Source: Merdimonas faecigallinarum
GTDB taxonomy: Bacteria; Bacillota; Clostridia; Lachnospirales; Lachnospiraceae
DNA length: 50,795 nucleotides
Assembly (NCBI GenBank): GCA_019119285.1
Contig: DWXJ01000012.1
Coordinates: forward strand, 1-50,795
Direction of reading: 5' to 3'
The notes beneath the pieces are model-generated. The model saw only the letters and a program-made list of their open reading frames with translations, was not told where the DNA came from and ran no database searches. Positions 21,286 to 30,304 of this stretch are shown one piece after another (position 1 is the stretch's first letter; every line of letters begins with the position of its first letter). Both the position numbers and the translations under genes were made by a program.

Positions 21286-22533
21286 TTATTTTCTACTGCC
21301 TGCGCTGGAGCGTCCGGCGATCCGGCCTGTCGCCACAGCACAGTGAATATTATAACCGCCGCAGATCCCGTCGATATCCAGAAGTTCCCCGGCCAGATAG
21401 AGGCCTTTTTGCAGACGGGACTCCATGGTATCCGGATCAATTTCGTCTAAAGAAACGCCTCCCGCACAAACCTGGGCGTTTTCAAAGCCATTTGTACCTT
21501 CAATGGAAAGCACGATCTGTTTACAGGCCAAAGCCAGTCTGGCTGCAAAAGCGTAGTCCATATCAGGAACACGCATCTGCCCGGAAAGTTTTGCAATCTT
21601 CAAGACAGGAACGATCAGTTTATCCGGGAAAAAACCAAGAAGAAGATCTTCCAGGCATTGACAGGAAGCGTTCTTTTCCTGGATCCGCTTAAGAAAATAC
21701 CGGGCCAGTTCCTGTTCCGTCATTTCCGGAACCAGGTCAAGTTCTGCGGTCACTTCTTTTTTCTCTGAAAGTCCCCGGGATGCATAACGGCTCACCTGAA
21801 AGACCGGAATGCCGGAGATCCCGTAGGCAGTGATCTGAAGCTCGCCGGTATCTTCCTGTTCCGGATGGCCATTCAGGAGAATGGTAATCTTTGCGTCCGT
21901 CCGTACCCCTGCGGCTTTTGCCAGGGGGTGATTCCGTACCTTTAACTGAACCAGGGCCGGGACAACCGGGATGATCCGGTGGCCAAAGGACCTTGCAAGA
22001 GCGTAACCGCTTCCGTCAGAACCCTGGACGGGCGCGGCTTTTCCCCCACAGGCAAGGATTACCCTATCTGCCTGGCAAGAAGAAGTCCTTCCCTCCTCCT
22101 GAAACCGGATGGTGAAACCGGATCCTTCCGGAAGGATCTCTGTTACCCGTGCCGGAAACCTGCGCTGTATCCCCAGTTCTTTGATCCGGCGGACCAGTAC
22201 CTTACGTACCGAAGAAGCCTGAAAAGACCGGGGATAAACGTATCCCTGCTTTTCTTTAAGAGGAAGTCCGAGTCCCTCAAAAAAAGATCCGGTATCGTTC
22301 CATACAGGAAGGGTAAACAGATGTGCTACAAAAGACGGCCTGTCACTTCTGTAACAGTCCTCTTTCATAAAACGGTTTGTCAGATTGCAATGTCCGTTCC
22401 CGGTAACCAGGATTTTCTTTCCCAGTTCTGGTTTTTGCTCGAAAATGGTAATATTTGCGGCAGGATTTTCTCCGGCTGCGGCAATGGCTGCCGACAGTCC
22501 GGAGACCCCGCCTCCGATGATTGCAATATACAT
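21286..22533 (-). CDS. HI0933/BaiN-type NAD(P)/FAD-dependent oxidoreductase
   Basis: A 415-residue flavoprotein of the HI0933 family. The N-terminal GGGVSGLSAAIAAA binds FAD, and the LGKKILVTGNGHCNLTN segment near residue 40 is the family hallmark. The C-terminal LYLAGELLDIDGICGGYN closes the fold. BaiN, a member from bile-acid-converting Clostridium, was reported to act in 7-dehydroxylation, but most homologues have no known substrate, and no bai genes are here. I start at the ATG 22533, 8 nt after AAAGGAGA, rather than seven codons earlier. Confidence 0.9.
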   Translation of the reverse strand: MYIAIIGGGVSGLSAAIAAAGENPAANITIFEQKPELGKKILVTGNGHCNLTNRFMKEDCYRSDRPSFVAHLFTLPVWNDTGSFFEGLGLPLKEKQGYVYPRSFQASSVRKVLVRRIKELGIQRRFPARVTEILPEGSGFTIRFQEEGRTSSCQADRVILACGGKAAPVQGSDGSGYALARSFGHRIIPVVPALVQLKVRNHPLAKAAGVRTDAKITILLNGHPEQEDTGELQITAYGISGIPVFQVSRYASRGLSEKKEVTAELDLVPEMTEQELARYFLKRIQEKNASCQCLEDLLLGFFPDKLIVPVLKIAKLSGQMRVPDMDYAFAARLALACKQIVLSIEGTNGFENAQVCAGGVSLDEIDPDTMESRLQKGLYLAGELLDIDGICGGYNIHCAVATGRIAGRSSAGSRK

Positions 22534-22569
22534 CGTGGTTTTCTCCTTTTTCACATCCGGTACTGTCTG

Positions 22570-23859
22570 TTACGATAAGGAAACGATCTCTTCCCGGACC
22601 AGATATTCCAGCGACATCAGGATTCCCAGTTTTGCATGGGGCCAGGTAAGTCCTCCCTGGAAATAAACGGCATAGGGAGGTTTGATGGGCCCGTCGGCGG
22701 ACAGTTCGATCGAAGAGCCCTGGACAAAGGCTCCCGCAGCCATGATCACATCACTGTCGTATCCGGGCATCGCCCACGGTTCTGGCGTTACATAGGAATC
22801 TACCGGGGCAGCGGCCTGGATCCCCCGGCAGAAAGCGATCACGCCCTCCGGTTTCCCAAAGGTAACTGCCTGGATAATATCATGCCGGTCTTCTGTTCCG
22901 TCGGGGATCACAGGAAACGACAGGCGCTCATAAATATTCGCGGCAAAAATGGCTCCTTTCAGGGCGCTTGCGGTCACGGTTGGAGCCAGGAACAATCCCT
23001 GGTAGAAAGACTGCATGATCCCCAGGGAAGCGCCGACTTCTTTTCCCAGTCCAGGAGAAGTCAGCCGGTAGCTGCAATTTTCGATCAGATCTTTACGTCC
23101 GGCAATGTATCCGCCGATCGGAGCAAGCCCGCCGCCCGGATTTTTGATCAGAGAACCCACTACCATGTCTGCTCCGACATCACTGGGTTCGATTGTCTCT
23201 ACAAATTCTCCGTAGCAGTTATCCACCATAACGATCACTTCCGGCTTGATCTCTTTTACAAAAGCGATCAGGTCGCCGATCTGCTTTACGGAAAAACTTG
23301 GACGGGTCTGGTAGCCTTTGGATCTCTGGATGGTTACCAGTCTGGTTTTTTCATTGATCGCACACCGGATCGCTTCATAATCAAACGATCCGTCTTCCAG
23401 CAGATCCACCTGGGAATAAGTAATCCCATACTCTGCCAGCGATCCTTTGGACGGGCGGATCCCGATCACTTCCTCCAGGGTGTCATACGGCTTTCCTGCC
23501 GGGGATAACAATTCGTCCCCGGGACGTAAGTTTGCGGCAAGCGCAAGGCTTAAGGCATGAGTCCCGCAGGTGATCTGCGGACGGACCAGCGCGTCCTCGG
23601 TATGAAAGACATCTGCATAAACCTTTTCCAGCGTATCTCTTCCCAGGTCGTCATATCCGTACCCGCTGGCAAACTGAAAGCAGGCGTCGCTGACCCTGTT
23701 CTTCTGCATGGCGTGGATAACCTTCAACTGATTATATTCTGCAATGGCGTCAATGGCGTCAAAGCGTTCTTTCAATTCTTCGCAGACGGATTCCCCAAAA
23801 GTGACAACACTTCTGCGGATTCCCATCTGGCGGTATAATTCTTCTGTGATCAAAGACAT
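22570..23859 (-). CDS. Methionine gamma-lyase family PLP protein (PF06838)
   Basis: A 429-residue PLP enzyme of the fold-type I group once annotated as aluminium resistance protein (B. subtilis YnbB). VMVDNCYGEFVE supplies the Asp that contacts the cofactor, and SLIKNPGGGLAP holds the presumed PLP lysine. Its reaction is not established; the family name comes from similarity to cystathionine/methionine lyases. The ATG at 23859 follows AGAGGAAA. It belongs to the miaA-to-flavoprotein run. In B. subtilis ynbB also lies downstream of miaA/hfq, matching this order. Confidence 0.9.
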   Translation of the reverse strand: MSLITEELYRQMGIRRSVVTFGESVCEELKERFDAIDAIAEYNQLKVIHAMQKNRVSDACFQFASGYGYDDLGRDTLEKVYADVFHTEDALVRPQITCGTHALSLALAANLRPGDELLSPAGKPYDTLEEVIGIRPSKGSLAEYGITYSQVDLLEDGSFDYEAIRCAINEKTRLVTIQRSKGYQTRPSFSVKQIGDLIAFVKEIKPEVIVMVDNCYGEFVETIEPSDVGADMVVGSLIKNPGGGLAPIGGYIAGRKDLIENCSYRLTSPGLGKEVGASLGIMQSFYQGLFLAPTVTASALKGAIFAANIYERLSFPVIPDGTEDRHDIIQAVTFGKPEGVIAFCRGIQAAAPVDSYVTPEPWAMPGYDSDVIMAAGAFVQGSSIELSADGPIKPPYAVYFQGGLTWPHAKLGILMSLEYLVREEIVSLS

Positions 23860-23900
23860 AAATGGTTTCCTCTCTATCTTTTCTATCTGTTGTGCCTGGT

Positions 23901-24194
23901 TTACATCGCATTCATGATCTTGGTCCGAAGCGAAGCGCACCTTGCGTCAAATTCCGGATTTAAAGCCGGGATTTCTACGATCACATCCGCGGCTTCGCGG
24001 AATTTTTTCATATCGTATAAAAGAGATGCCCGGTTCAGTTCGTAAAGCGCTCTCTCCCCCTCTGTCCGGATCAGAGGCTTCAGGCGGAGAAGCTCCCGGT
24101 ACGTTGCACTGGCATTGTGGCTGCAGGCATAGATTTCCAGCAGGGTATTCATTCTTTTTAAAAATCTGGATCCCCCGAATAATTTCTGAAACAT
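23901..24194 (-). CDS. Small helical (TPR-like) hypothetical protein
   Basis: A 97-residue soluble protein, apparently all helical. It reads like two or three TPR-type helix pairs: ATYRELLRLKPLI, then ALYELNRASLLYDMKKFREAADVI, then FDARCASLRTKIM. I know no characterised homologue. A good GGAGGG site precedes the ATG, and the reading frame overlaps the last 37 bp of miaA, so it is probably a real, translationally coupled gene. It has no signal peptide or membrane segment. Confidence 0.65.
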   Translation of the reverse strand: MFQKLFGGSRFLKRMNTLLEIYACSHNASATYRELLRLKPLIRTEGERALYELNRASLLYDMKKFREAADVIVEIPALNPEFDARCASLRTKIMNAM

Positions 24195-25141
24195 GATACT
24201 CCCTCCAATTTCTCGATATGATCCAGCATAAAAGCCAGGATCTTCGTTTCATCATTCTGAAATGATTCTTTTGTTACCCAGATCACATTTCTCTCCCTCT
24301 TAAACCATGTGATCTGTCTTTTTGCAAAATGTCTGGTGTCCCGTTTGATACGATAGACGGCTTCATTAAGACTGTATTCCCCGTTCAGATACGCCAGCAC
24401 TTCCTTATATCCCAGTCCCTGCATGGATATCATATGGCTGTCGCACCCCATGTCTTTTAATTTCTGCACTTCGTTCACAAGGCCTTTTTCCATCATCAGA
24501 TCCACCCGGCGGTCAATCTTTTCATAGAGCTTCCTGCGGTCTTCATTCAGGACAAAATAGGCAAAGGAATAAGGAGATGCTTTTTCCCGCTCCTTTTCAT
24601 TGTGTAAAGACATCTGTTCCCCGGTCTGTTCATAATATTCCAGCGCGCGGACCACTCTTTTTACGTTATTGGGGTGGATTGCGCAGGCAGATTTGGGATC
24701 CACGGCTTCCAGCCTGCGGTGCAGGGCAAGGGGTCCGTGTTCTTTGGCGTACTGTTCCAGCTCTTTCCGGCAGGATCCGCCTGTCTCTTCTTCTGTAAAA
24801 TCAATATCATACAGCACGGCCTGGATATAGAATCCTGTTCCTCCGGTGAGGATAGGGATATGTCCTCTTTCGTAAATTTCTTCCATGGAAGCTTTTGCCA
24901 TCTGCTGAAATTTCTGTACATGAAATTCTTCTCTGGGGTCCAGTACATCGATCAGATGATGGGGAACCCCTTCCATTTCTTCTTTACGGATCTTGGCTGA
25001 TCCAATGTCCATATACCGGTAGACCTGCATGGAATCCGCGGAAATGATCTCTCCGCCGACTGCTTTCGCAAGGTCGATCGACAGTCTGGTCTTTCCCACT
25101 GCCGTAGGCCCGGTCAGAACTACTAATGGTTGTTTCATCAT
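24158..25141 (-). CDS. miaA: tRNA dimethylallyltransferase MiaA
   Basis: A 327-residue enzyme that adds a dimethylallyl group to N6 of A37 in tRNAs reading UNN codons. The P-loop GPTAVGKT (about 11-18), DSMQVYRYMDIGSAK (about 36-50) and the C-terminal RIKRDTRHFAKRQITWFKR are all characteristic. The ATG overlaps the mutL stop codon (TAATG) with GAGGA 7 nt upstream. The product feeds MiaB, encoded at 30305 in the same direction, which adds the methylthio group at C2. Confidence 0.97.
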   Translation of the reverse strand: MMKQPLVVLTGPTAVGKTRLSIDLAKAVGGEIISADSMQVYRYMDIGSAKIRKEEMEGVPHHLIDVLDPREEFHVQKFQQMAKASMEEIYERGHIPILTGGTGFYIQAVLYDIDFTEEETGGSCRKELEQYAKEHGPLALHRRLEAVDPKSACAIHPNNVKRVVRALEYYEQTGEQMSLHNEKEREKASPYSFAYFVLNEDRRKLYEKIDRRVDLMMEKGLVNEVQKLKDMGCDSHMISMQGLGYKEVLAYLNGEYSLNEAVYRIKRDTRHFAKRQITWFKRERNVIWVTKESFQNDETKILAFMLDHIEKLEGVSCFRNYSGDPDF

Positions 25142-27096
25142 TATACAATCCTCTTGAATTTCTTTTCCAGTTCCCGTCTGCTCATGGCAATGATCGTAGG
25201 TCTTCCATGGGGACAGTGATAAGGATTGTCCAGGGTCAGAAGTTCTCCGATCAAAGCGTCCGCTTCTGCGGCTGAAAGTTTCATTTTCCCTTTGACCGCC
25301 GCTTTACAGGACATGGAAGCCACCTTTTCATCGATCAGTTCCGGAGAAAGCTTCCGGCTTACCTCATCGGACAGACTGTCGATCATCTGCAGGAGCAGGT
25401 CTTTTTTCGCCAGACTGAAAAGATTGTCCGGGACAGCGCGTACCGCAAAAGAATCCTGCCCGAATTCTTCGATCTCAAAGCCGATCCGCAGGAAACGGTC
25501 CATGTATTCTCTAAGAAGCGCCGCCTCCTGCATGCCAAGATCCAGGATCACCGGCGGACTGATCATCTGAGACGTATATTCTCTGGTTTTCATGCTTTTC
25601 AACGTGCGTTCGTACAACACTCTTTCATGGGCCGCGTGCTGATCTATGATATATAGATTATCCTGAAATTCTACCAGCCAGTAGGTGTCAAACACCTGTC
25701 CGATCAGATGATATTCTGCGCGGATCTCCCGGTCCAGGAATTTTTCTTCAAAGAGATCCATCTGCCGGGGTGGTACCTGTTCTCCTGTCTGATTTTCCAT
25801 CTTTTTTTCCGCTTTTTCTCCAACTGAGGACAGGTTCGCGTAAACTGCAGCTTCCCGGATGCGGTCCGCCTGGTGTAAGGGACGAAAGATCTGATCTTTT
25901 GCCGCCACTTCGGCTGACGACTCCCGGTTGTGGTAGGCGGCCACCCGTTCCTTCATTTTCTGCATGAAGTAGTCCAGGTTCCGCTCCTCTTTTGCAGGAG
26001 CCTGCGGTGGTTTTGTCTCTTTCTTTGGCATTGGTGCTGGCGCGGGAGATGGTACATCGGCTCTGGGGATTTCCTTTGGCTCCTCCAGTTTAACCTGGGG
26101 GATCAGTTCTTCCTTTCGAAGCCCGCGGTCCACAGCCTCATAAACAGCATTATAGACGGCCTGCTGGTTCTGGAAACGGATCTCCAGCTTCGCAGGATGC
26201 ACATTGACGTCAACCTCCTCGCCAGGCATCGTGATCTGCAGCGCAACAAAAGGATATTTGTGCTGCATGGTAAAATCCTTATAAGCATCCTCAATGGCTT
26301 TGGATACGATCTGATTTTTTACATATCTGCCATTGATGAAATAATTTTCAAAATTACGGTTTCCTCTGGATATTACAGGTTTTCCAAGAAAACCGGATAT
26401 CTTCACATCTCCTGCCTCTGTCTGGATCTCGATCAGGTTCATGGCGATCTCACGACCGTAAATGTGATAGATCACATCTTTTAAGCTGCCGTTCCCGGAG
26501 GTATGGATCCTGGACTGGCCGTTATTGATAAATTGAAACGATATTTCCGGATGCGACAGCGCCATACGGGTCATCAATTCGCTGACATGGCTGGCTTCTG
26601 TCATAGGCGTTTTTAAAAATTTACGCCGGGCCGGTGTGTTATAAAATAACTGTCGGATCACAAAGGTTGTTCCGTCTTTTGCGCCGGTTTCCTCCAGCCC
26701 TTCTTCTTTCCCGCCGGCGATCCGGTATCGTGTTCCAAAGGTCTCTTCTGCTGTTTTTGTGATCAGTTCTACCTGGGAGACCGCGGCGATACTGGAGAGA
26801 GCCTCTCCACGGAATCCCAGGGAATGGATATGTATCAGATCATCCACGGTACGGATCTTGCTGGTGGAATGACGGAGAAATGCGGACGGAACTTCTTCTC
26901 TTTCTATCCCGCATCCATTGTCCGCAATCCGGATATAAAAGATCCCGCCCTCTTCAATCTCCACGGTTATGGCGGTGGCGCCTGCGTCTATGGCGTTTTC
27001 CGCCAGTTCTTTTACAATAGAGGCCGGCCGCTCTACAACTTCACCGGCCGCGATCTTATCAATGGTGACAGGATCCAGTACTTGTATTTTACTCAT
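25141..27096 (-). CDS. mutL: DNA mismatch repair endonuclease MutL
   Basis: A 651-residue MutL with an N-terminal GHKL ATPase (ELAENAIDAGAT near 30; DNGCGI near 58; GFRGEALSSI near 95), a variable proline-rich linker (about 340-440) and a C-terminal dimerisation/nuclease domain. The nuclease motif DQHAAHERVLYE (about 478-489) and the zinc-site motifs CKAAVK and CPHGRP are present, so this MutL should nick the new strand itself, as in other bacteria without MutH. It lies 3 bp after mutS. Confidence 0.97.
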   Translation of the reverse strand: MSKIQVLDPVTIDKIAAGEVVERPASIVKELAENAIDAGATAITVEIEEGGIFYIRIADNGCGIEREEVPSAFLRHSTSKIRTVDDLIHIHSLGFRGEALSSIAAVSQVELITKTAEETFGTRYRIAGGKEEGLEETGAKDGTTFVIRQLFYNTPARRKFLKTPMTEASHVSELMTRMALSHPEISFQFINNGQSRIHTSGNGSLKDVIYHIYGREIAMNLIEIQTEAGDVKISGFLGKPVISRGNRNFENYFINGRYVKNQIVSKAIEDAYKDFTMQHKYPFVALQITMPGEEVDVNVHPAKLEIRFQNQQAVYNAVYEAVDRGLRKEELIPQVKLEEPKEIPRADVPSPAPAPMPKKETKPPQAPAKEERNLDYFMQKMKERVAAYHNRESSAEVAAKDQIFRPLHQADRIREAAVYANLSSVGEKAEKKMENQTGEQVPPRQMDLFEEKFLDREIRAEYHLIGQVFDTYWLVEFQDNLYIIDQHAAHERVLYERTLKSMKTREYTSQMISPPVILDLGMQEAALLREYMDRFLRIGFEIEEFGQDSFAVRAVPDNLFSLAKKDLLLQMIDSLSDEVSRKLSPELIDEKVASMSCKAAVKGKMKLSAAEADALIGELLTLDNPYHCPHGRPTIIAMSRRELEKKFKRIV

Positions 27097-27099
27097 AAT

Positions 27100-29748
27100 T
27101 TACCACCTGTTTTTTAATTTGTTCTGCAGCTGATACAGTGTGTTTAACGCATCGATCGGCGTCAGGTTGGCAAGATCCAGATCCTCGATCTCCTGGATCA
27201 CATCGTCATCCTTGACGGTATCAAAAAGAGACATCTGGGCAAGGTCTACTTCGTCGTAATGTTTTGCCTTGATCTTTGGCTTCTCGCCACCCTGAACGGC
27301 AATATCCTTGATCCGTGTCGTGATATCCGCCTGCACCAGTTCTTCCACGATCTCTTTTGCGCGGCTGGTCACAGATTCCGGAACGCCGGCAAGTCTTGCC
27401 ACCTGTATTCCATAACTTTTATCAGCTCCGCCTTTTACAATTTTCCGAAGGAAGATAATGTCGTCCCCTTTTTCTTTGACGGCAATGCAGTAATTATTTA
27501 CATTGCTGATCTTGCCCTCCAGCTCTGTCAGTTCATGATAGTGGGTGGCAAACAGAGTCTTTGCTCCCAGAAGTTTACTGTTGCTGATATGTTCGATCAC
27601 CGCCCAGGCGATACTTAATCCGTCAAAGGTGCTGGTCCCCCGTCCGATCTCGTCCAGGATCAGAAGGCTCTTGCTGGTAGCATTGCGCAGGATATTTGCC
27701 ACTTCTGTCATCTCTACCATAAATGTACTCTGACCGCTTGCCAGATCATCAGAAGCCCCCACACGGGTAAAGATCCGGTCCACCAGTCCGATGTTTGCGC
27801 TGGATGCCGGGACAAAAGAACCGATCTGGGCCATCAGGACGATCAGCGCGGTCTGCCGCATATATGTAGATTTTCCCGCCATGTTCGGGCCGGTGATCAC
27901 GGAAATCCGGTTTTTCTTATCGTCCAGATAGGTGTCATTGGTAATAAACATTTCCGAGGGAATCATTTTTTCCACCACCGGATGTCTGCCGTCCCGGATG
28001 TCGATCGTACCCTTTTCGTTGATCTTTGGCCTTACGTACTGATTGCGTTCCGCCGTAAGCGCAAGAGAAGCAAAGGCATCAATCCGGGCGACGGCCTTGG
28101 CCGTTTTCTGGATCCTCAGAACTTCAGCGGCGATCGCATCCCGGACTTCGCTGTATAATTCGTATTCCAGGGCATAAAGCTTATCCTCCGCCCCAAGGAT
28201 GGTGTCTTCCAGTTCCTTTAATTCCGGTATGATATAGCGTTCCGCATTTGCAAGCGTCTGCTTGCGTGTATAGTAATCCGGCACCAGATTCTTAAAGGAA
28301 TTGGTAACCTCCAGATAATATCCGAACACTTTGTTGTAACGGATCCTTAAGTTTTTGATCCCTGTTTTTTCCCGTTCCTGCTCTTCCAGCCTTGCCAGCC
28401 ATTCTTTTCCTTTGGATTTGGCGGTCCGGAGACGGTCTACTTCCTCGTGATAACCATCCTTGATAATGCCGCCCTCTTTCATCGCAATCGGCGGATCGTC
28501 TACAATGGCCTTCTGGATCAGCGCGCACAGATCTTCCAGAGGATCCAGCTCCTGGTACAGCTCTTTTAACAGGGTGGAAGACATATCCTGAAGGATGCAC
28601 CGGATGTGCGGCAGCATGGAAAGAGAACGCTCAAAAGCGATCAGGTCTCTGGGATTGGCAGACTGATACGTGATTTTGCACATCAGCCGTTCCAGATCAT
28701 AGACCGAGGAAAGATATTCCCGGATCTCTTCTCTGGAAATGGCCTGATCCTTTAACTCAGCTACCGCATCCAGCCGTTCTTCAATATCTTTTTTCCGGAT
28801 CAGCGGCTGTTCGATGTATTTCCTTAAGGTACGGGCTCCCATCGCGGTCTTCGTCTTGTCCAGGACCCAGAGAAGCGATCCCCTTTTCTGCTTTTCCCGG
28901 AGAGTCTCGCAAAGCTCCAGATTTCTGCGTGTGGAACTGTCCAGCAGCATATATTTTCCGCTGGCGTATACCGTAAGCCCGGTGATATGGGACAGATCCT
29001 GCTTCTGCGTCTCCAGCAGATATTTCAGAAGTGCTCCCGCCGCGATCACGCCGCAGTCATAATCTGCAAGCCCCAGACCTTCCAGTGCTCCTACATGGAA
29101 ATGATCTTTCAGCGTACGCGCGCAGATCTCATCATCAAAATACCAGGCGTCCAGCGTATAGATGGTGATCCCCAGCTTTTCTTTCAGAAGATCCAGATCC
29201 ATCCCGCTCATATAAAAAGCCTCATTGCATATCAGCTCTGAGGGCATGTACCGGTAAATTTCATCAAATAATTTTTCACTGTCATCGATTTCGCTGACAA
29301 AATAATCGCCTGTTGTTACATCCGCCACGGACAGGCCGTACCGGTCTGCAATGTAAACGACACACATAATATACTGATTCCTGGATTCATCCAGCGCCTG
29401 TGTGTCCAGGTTCGTTCCCGGTGTGACGATCCTGACCACGTCTCTTTTTACAAGTCCTTTCGCCGTGGCAGGATCCTCCATCTGCTCACAGATTGCTACC
29501 TTGTATCCTTTGGATACCAGCCGGTTCAGGTAACCGTCCACTGCATGATAGGGGACTCCGCACATGGGCGCTCTTTCTTCCAGACCGCAGTTTTTTCCAG
29601 TCAGCGTAATCTCCAGTTCTTTGGACGCAGTCAGCGCGTCGTCAAAAAACATTTCATAAAAATCGCCCAGTCTATAAAACAAGATGCAGTCAGGATACTC
29701 TTTTTTGGTTTCCATATACTGCCGCATCATCGGTGTAAGTTCAGCCAC
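27100..29748 (-). CDS. mutS: DNA mismatch repair protein MutS
   Basis: An 882-residue MutS. The mismatch-reading Phe-x-Glu lies in RLGDFYEMFF (about 26-35). The Walker A GPNMAGKST and the DEIGRGTSTFDGLSIAWA segment of the ABC-type ATPase lie in the C-terminal third, and a short helix-turn-helix region ends the protein. The GTG start at 29748 is supported by GAGGAG 7 nt upstream. The first gene of the mutS-mutL-miaA set, it has a plausible promoter in the 74-bp gap upstream. Confidence 0.97.
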   Translation of the reverse strand: MAELTPMMRQYMETKKEYPDCILFYRLGDFYEMFFDDALTASKELEITLTGKNCGLEERAPMCGVPYHAVDGYLNRLVSKGYKVAICEQMEDPATAKGLVKRDVVRIVTPGTNLDTQALDESRNQYIMCVVYIADRYGLSVADVTTGDYFVSEIDDSEKLFDEIYRYMPSELICNEAFYMSGMDLDLLKEKLGITIYTLDAWYFDDEICARTLKDHFHVGALEGLGLADYDCGVIAAGALLKYLLETQKQDLSHITGLTVYASGKYMLLDSSTRRNLELCETLREKQKRGSLLWVLDKTKTAMGARTLRKYIEQPLIRKKDIEERLDAVAELKDQAISREEIREYLSSVYDLERLMCKITYQSANPRDLIAFERSLSMLPHIRCILQDMSSTLLKELYQELDPLEDLCALIQKAIVDDPPIAMKEGGIIKDGYHEEVDRLRTAKSKGKEWLARLEEQEREKTGIKNLRIRYNKVFGYYLEVTNSFKNLVPDYYTRKQTLANAERYIIPELKELEDTILGAEDKLYALEYELYSEVRDAIAAEVLRIQKTAKAVARIDAFASLALTAERNQYVRPKINEKGTIDIRDGRHPVVEKMIPSEMFITNDTYLDDKKNRISVITGPNMAGKSTYMRQTALIVLMAQIGSFVPASSANIGLVDRIFTRVGASDDLASGQSTFMVEMTEVANILRNATSKSLLILDEIGRGTSTFDGLSIAWAVIEHISNSKLLGAKTLFATHYHELTELEGKISNVNNYCIAVKEKGDDIIFLRKIVKGGADKSYGIQVARLAGVPESVTSRAKEIVEELVQADITTRIKDIAVQGGEKPKIKAKHYDEVDLAQMSLFDTVKDDDVIQEIEDLDLANLTPIDALNTLYQLQNKLKNRW

Positions 29749-29784
29749 GTTTTTTCTCCTCTTCTGTCTGAATTTTTACATTTT

Positions 29785-29803
29785 ATTATAGCATTTCTGT
29801 CAA
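29785..29803 (-). promoter_or_regulatory. Probable promoter region of mutS
   Basis: On the minus strand a perfect TTGACA (29803-29798) lies only 7 bp before a perfect TATAAT (29790-29785), too close to act as one pair. Either TATAAT works with a poor -35 box (TTTCTT) 17 bp upstream, or TTGACA works with a weak -10 about 17 bp downstream. A start in this gap is likely; the exact boxes are not settled. Confidence 0.45.
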
Positions 29804-29822
29804 GAATAAGAAAGAGATTTTG

Positions 29823-30239
29823 TCATAGAAAATGCAGGCGGGGACGGATATCCTGAAAAAGCCAGCAGGCCAGATATCCGCCGGCCAGGATCGCAAAAGC
29901 GCACAGCCCGGAAAAGATCACGGCAAACGGCAGGCAGATCTGTCCAAAAAGCTGCAGCGGCAGACCGGTGTAATCCCAGATGGCAAGTCCCATCCATTTA
30001 TTCACAATGATCCCGGTTATGAATTCCAGTGATACGACAAATACCGTACACCTCAGGATCTGGATCCACAGCGGATCCTCCCACTTCAGGATCTGCCCCT
30101 GTATGGTACAGAACAAAAGGCTGATGCCTCCAAGCAGGAACATGGTCCAGTGGGAAAATCCACGGAATATAAGTTCAAAACTGTAATAGAGACAGCCTCC
30201 CAGTCCCCATAAAAATGCATACTCGCTGATCTTTCTCAT
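29823..30239 (-). CDS. PF06541 (putative ABC transporter permease) membrane protein
   Basis: A 138-residue protein with about four membrane segments. The segment from SLEFITGIIVNKWMGLAIWD to a nearby FGQICLPF is the signature of PF06541, named as a putative ABC permease although no ATPase partner is known. I start at the ATG 30239, whose GAGGG site is 8 nt upstream; a longer reading would run through the terminator hairpin. That hairpin (30240-30288) contains the ribosome binding site and its T-run abuts the start codon, so expression may depend on hairpin opening. Confidence 0.8.
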   Translation of the reverse strand: MRKISEYAFLWGLGGCLYYSFELIFRGFSHWTMFLLGGISLLFCTIQGQILKWEDPLWIQILRCTVFVVSLEFITGIIVNKWMGLAIWDYTGLPLQLFGQICLPFAVIFSGLCAFAILAGGYLACWLFQDIRPRLHFL

Positions 30240-30288
30240 AAAAAACGCCCTCACTATCGTCATACAGTTCATAGTGTGAGCGTTTTTT
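30240..30288 (-). terminator. Terminator after miaB whose 3' arm holds the next gene's RBS
   Basis: An 18-bp stem (30271-30288 with 30240-30257, 16 matched positions) encloses 13 nt. On the minus strand it ends in six T directly before the ATG at 30239. GAGGG (30252-30248), the ribosome binding site of the PF06541 gene, is inside the 3' arm. Flanking A6/T6 tracts make it usable on either strand. Confidence 0.8.
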
Positions 30289-30304
30289 ACATAAAATATA
30301 AGTA

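Noticed and set aside
19601..22533. Two adjacent flavoproteins considered as a tandem duplication
   Set aside because: They belong to different families (COG2509 and HI0933) with different signatures and lengths; similarity is limited to FAD-binding glycines.
22636..23508. Open frame of 290 codons antisense to the methionine gamma-lyase family gene
   Set aside because: Same reasoning; the sense gene has clear motifs and a ribosome binding site.
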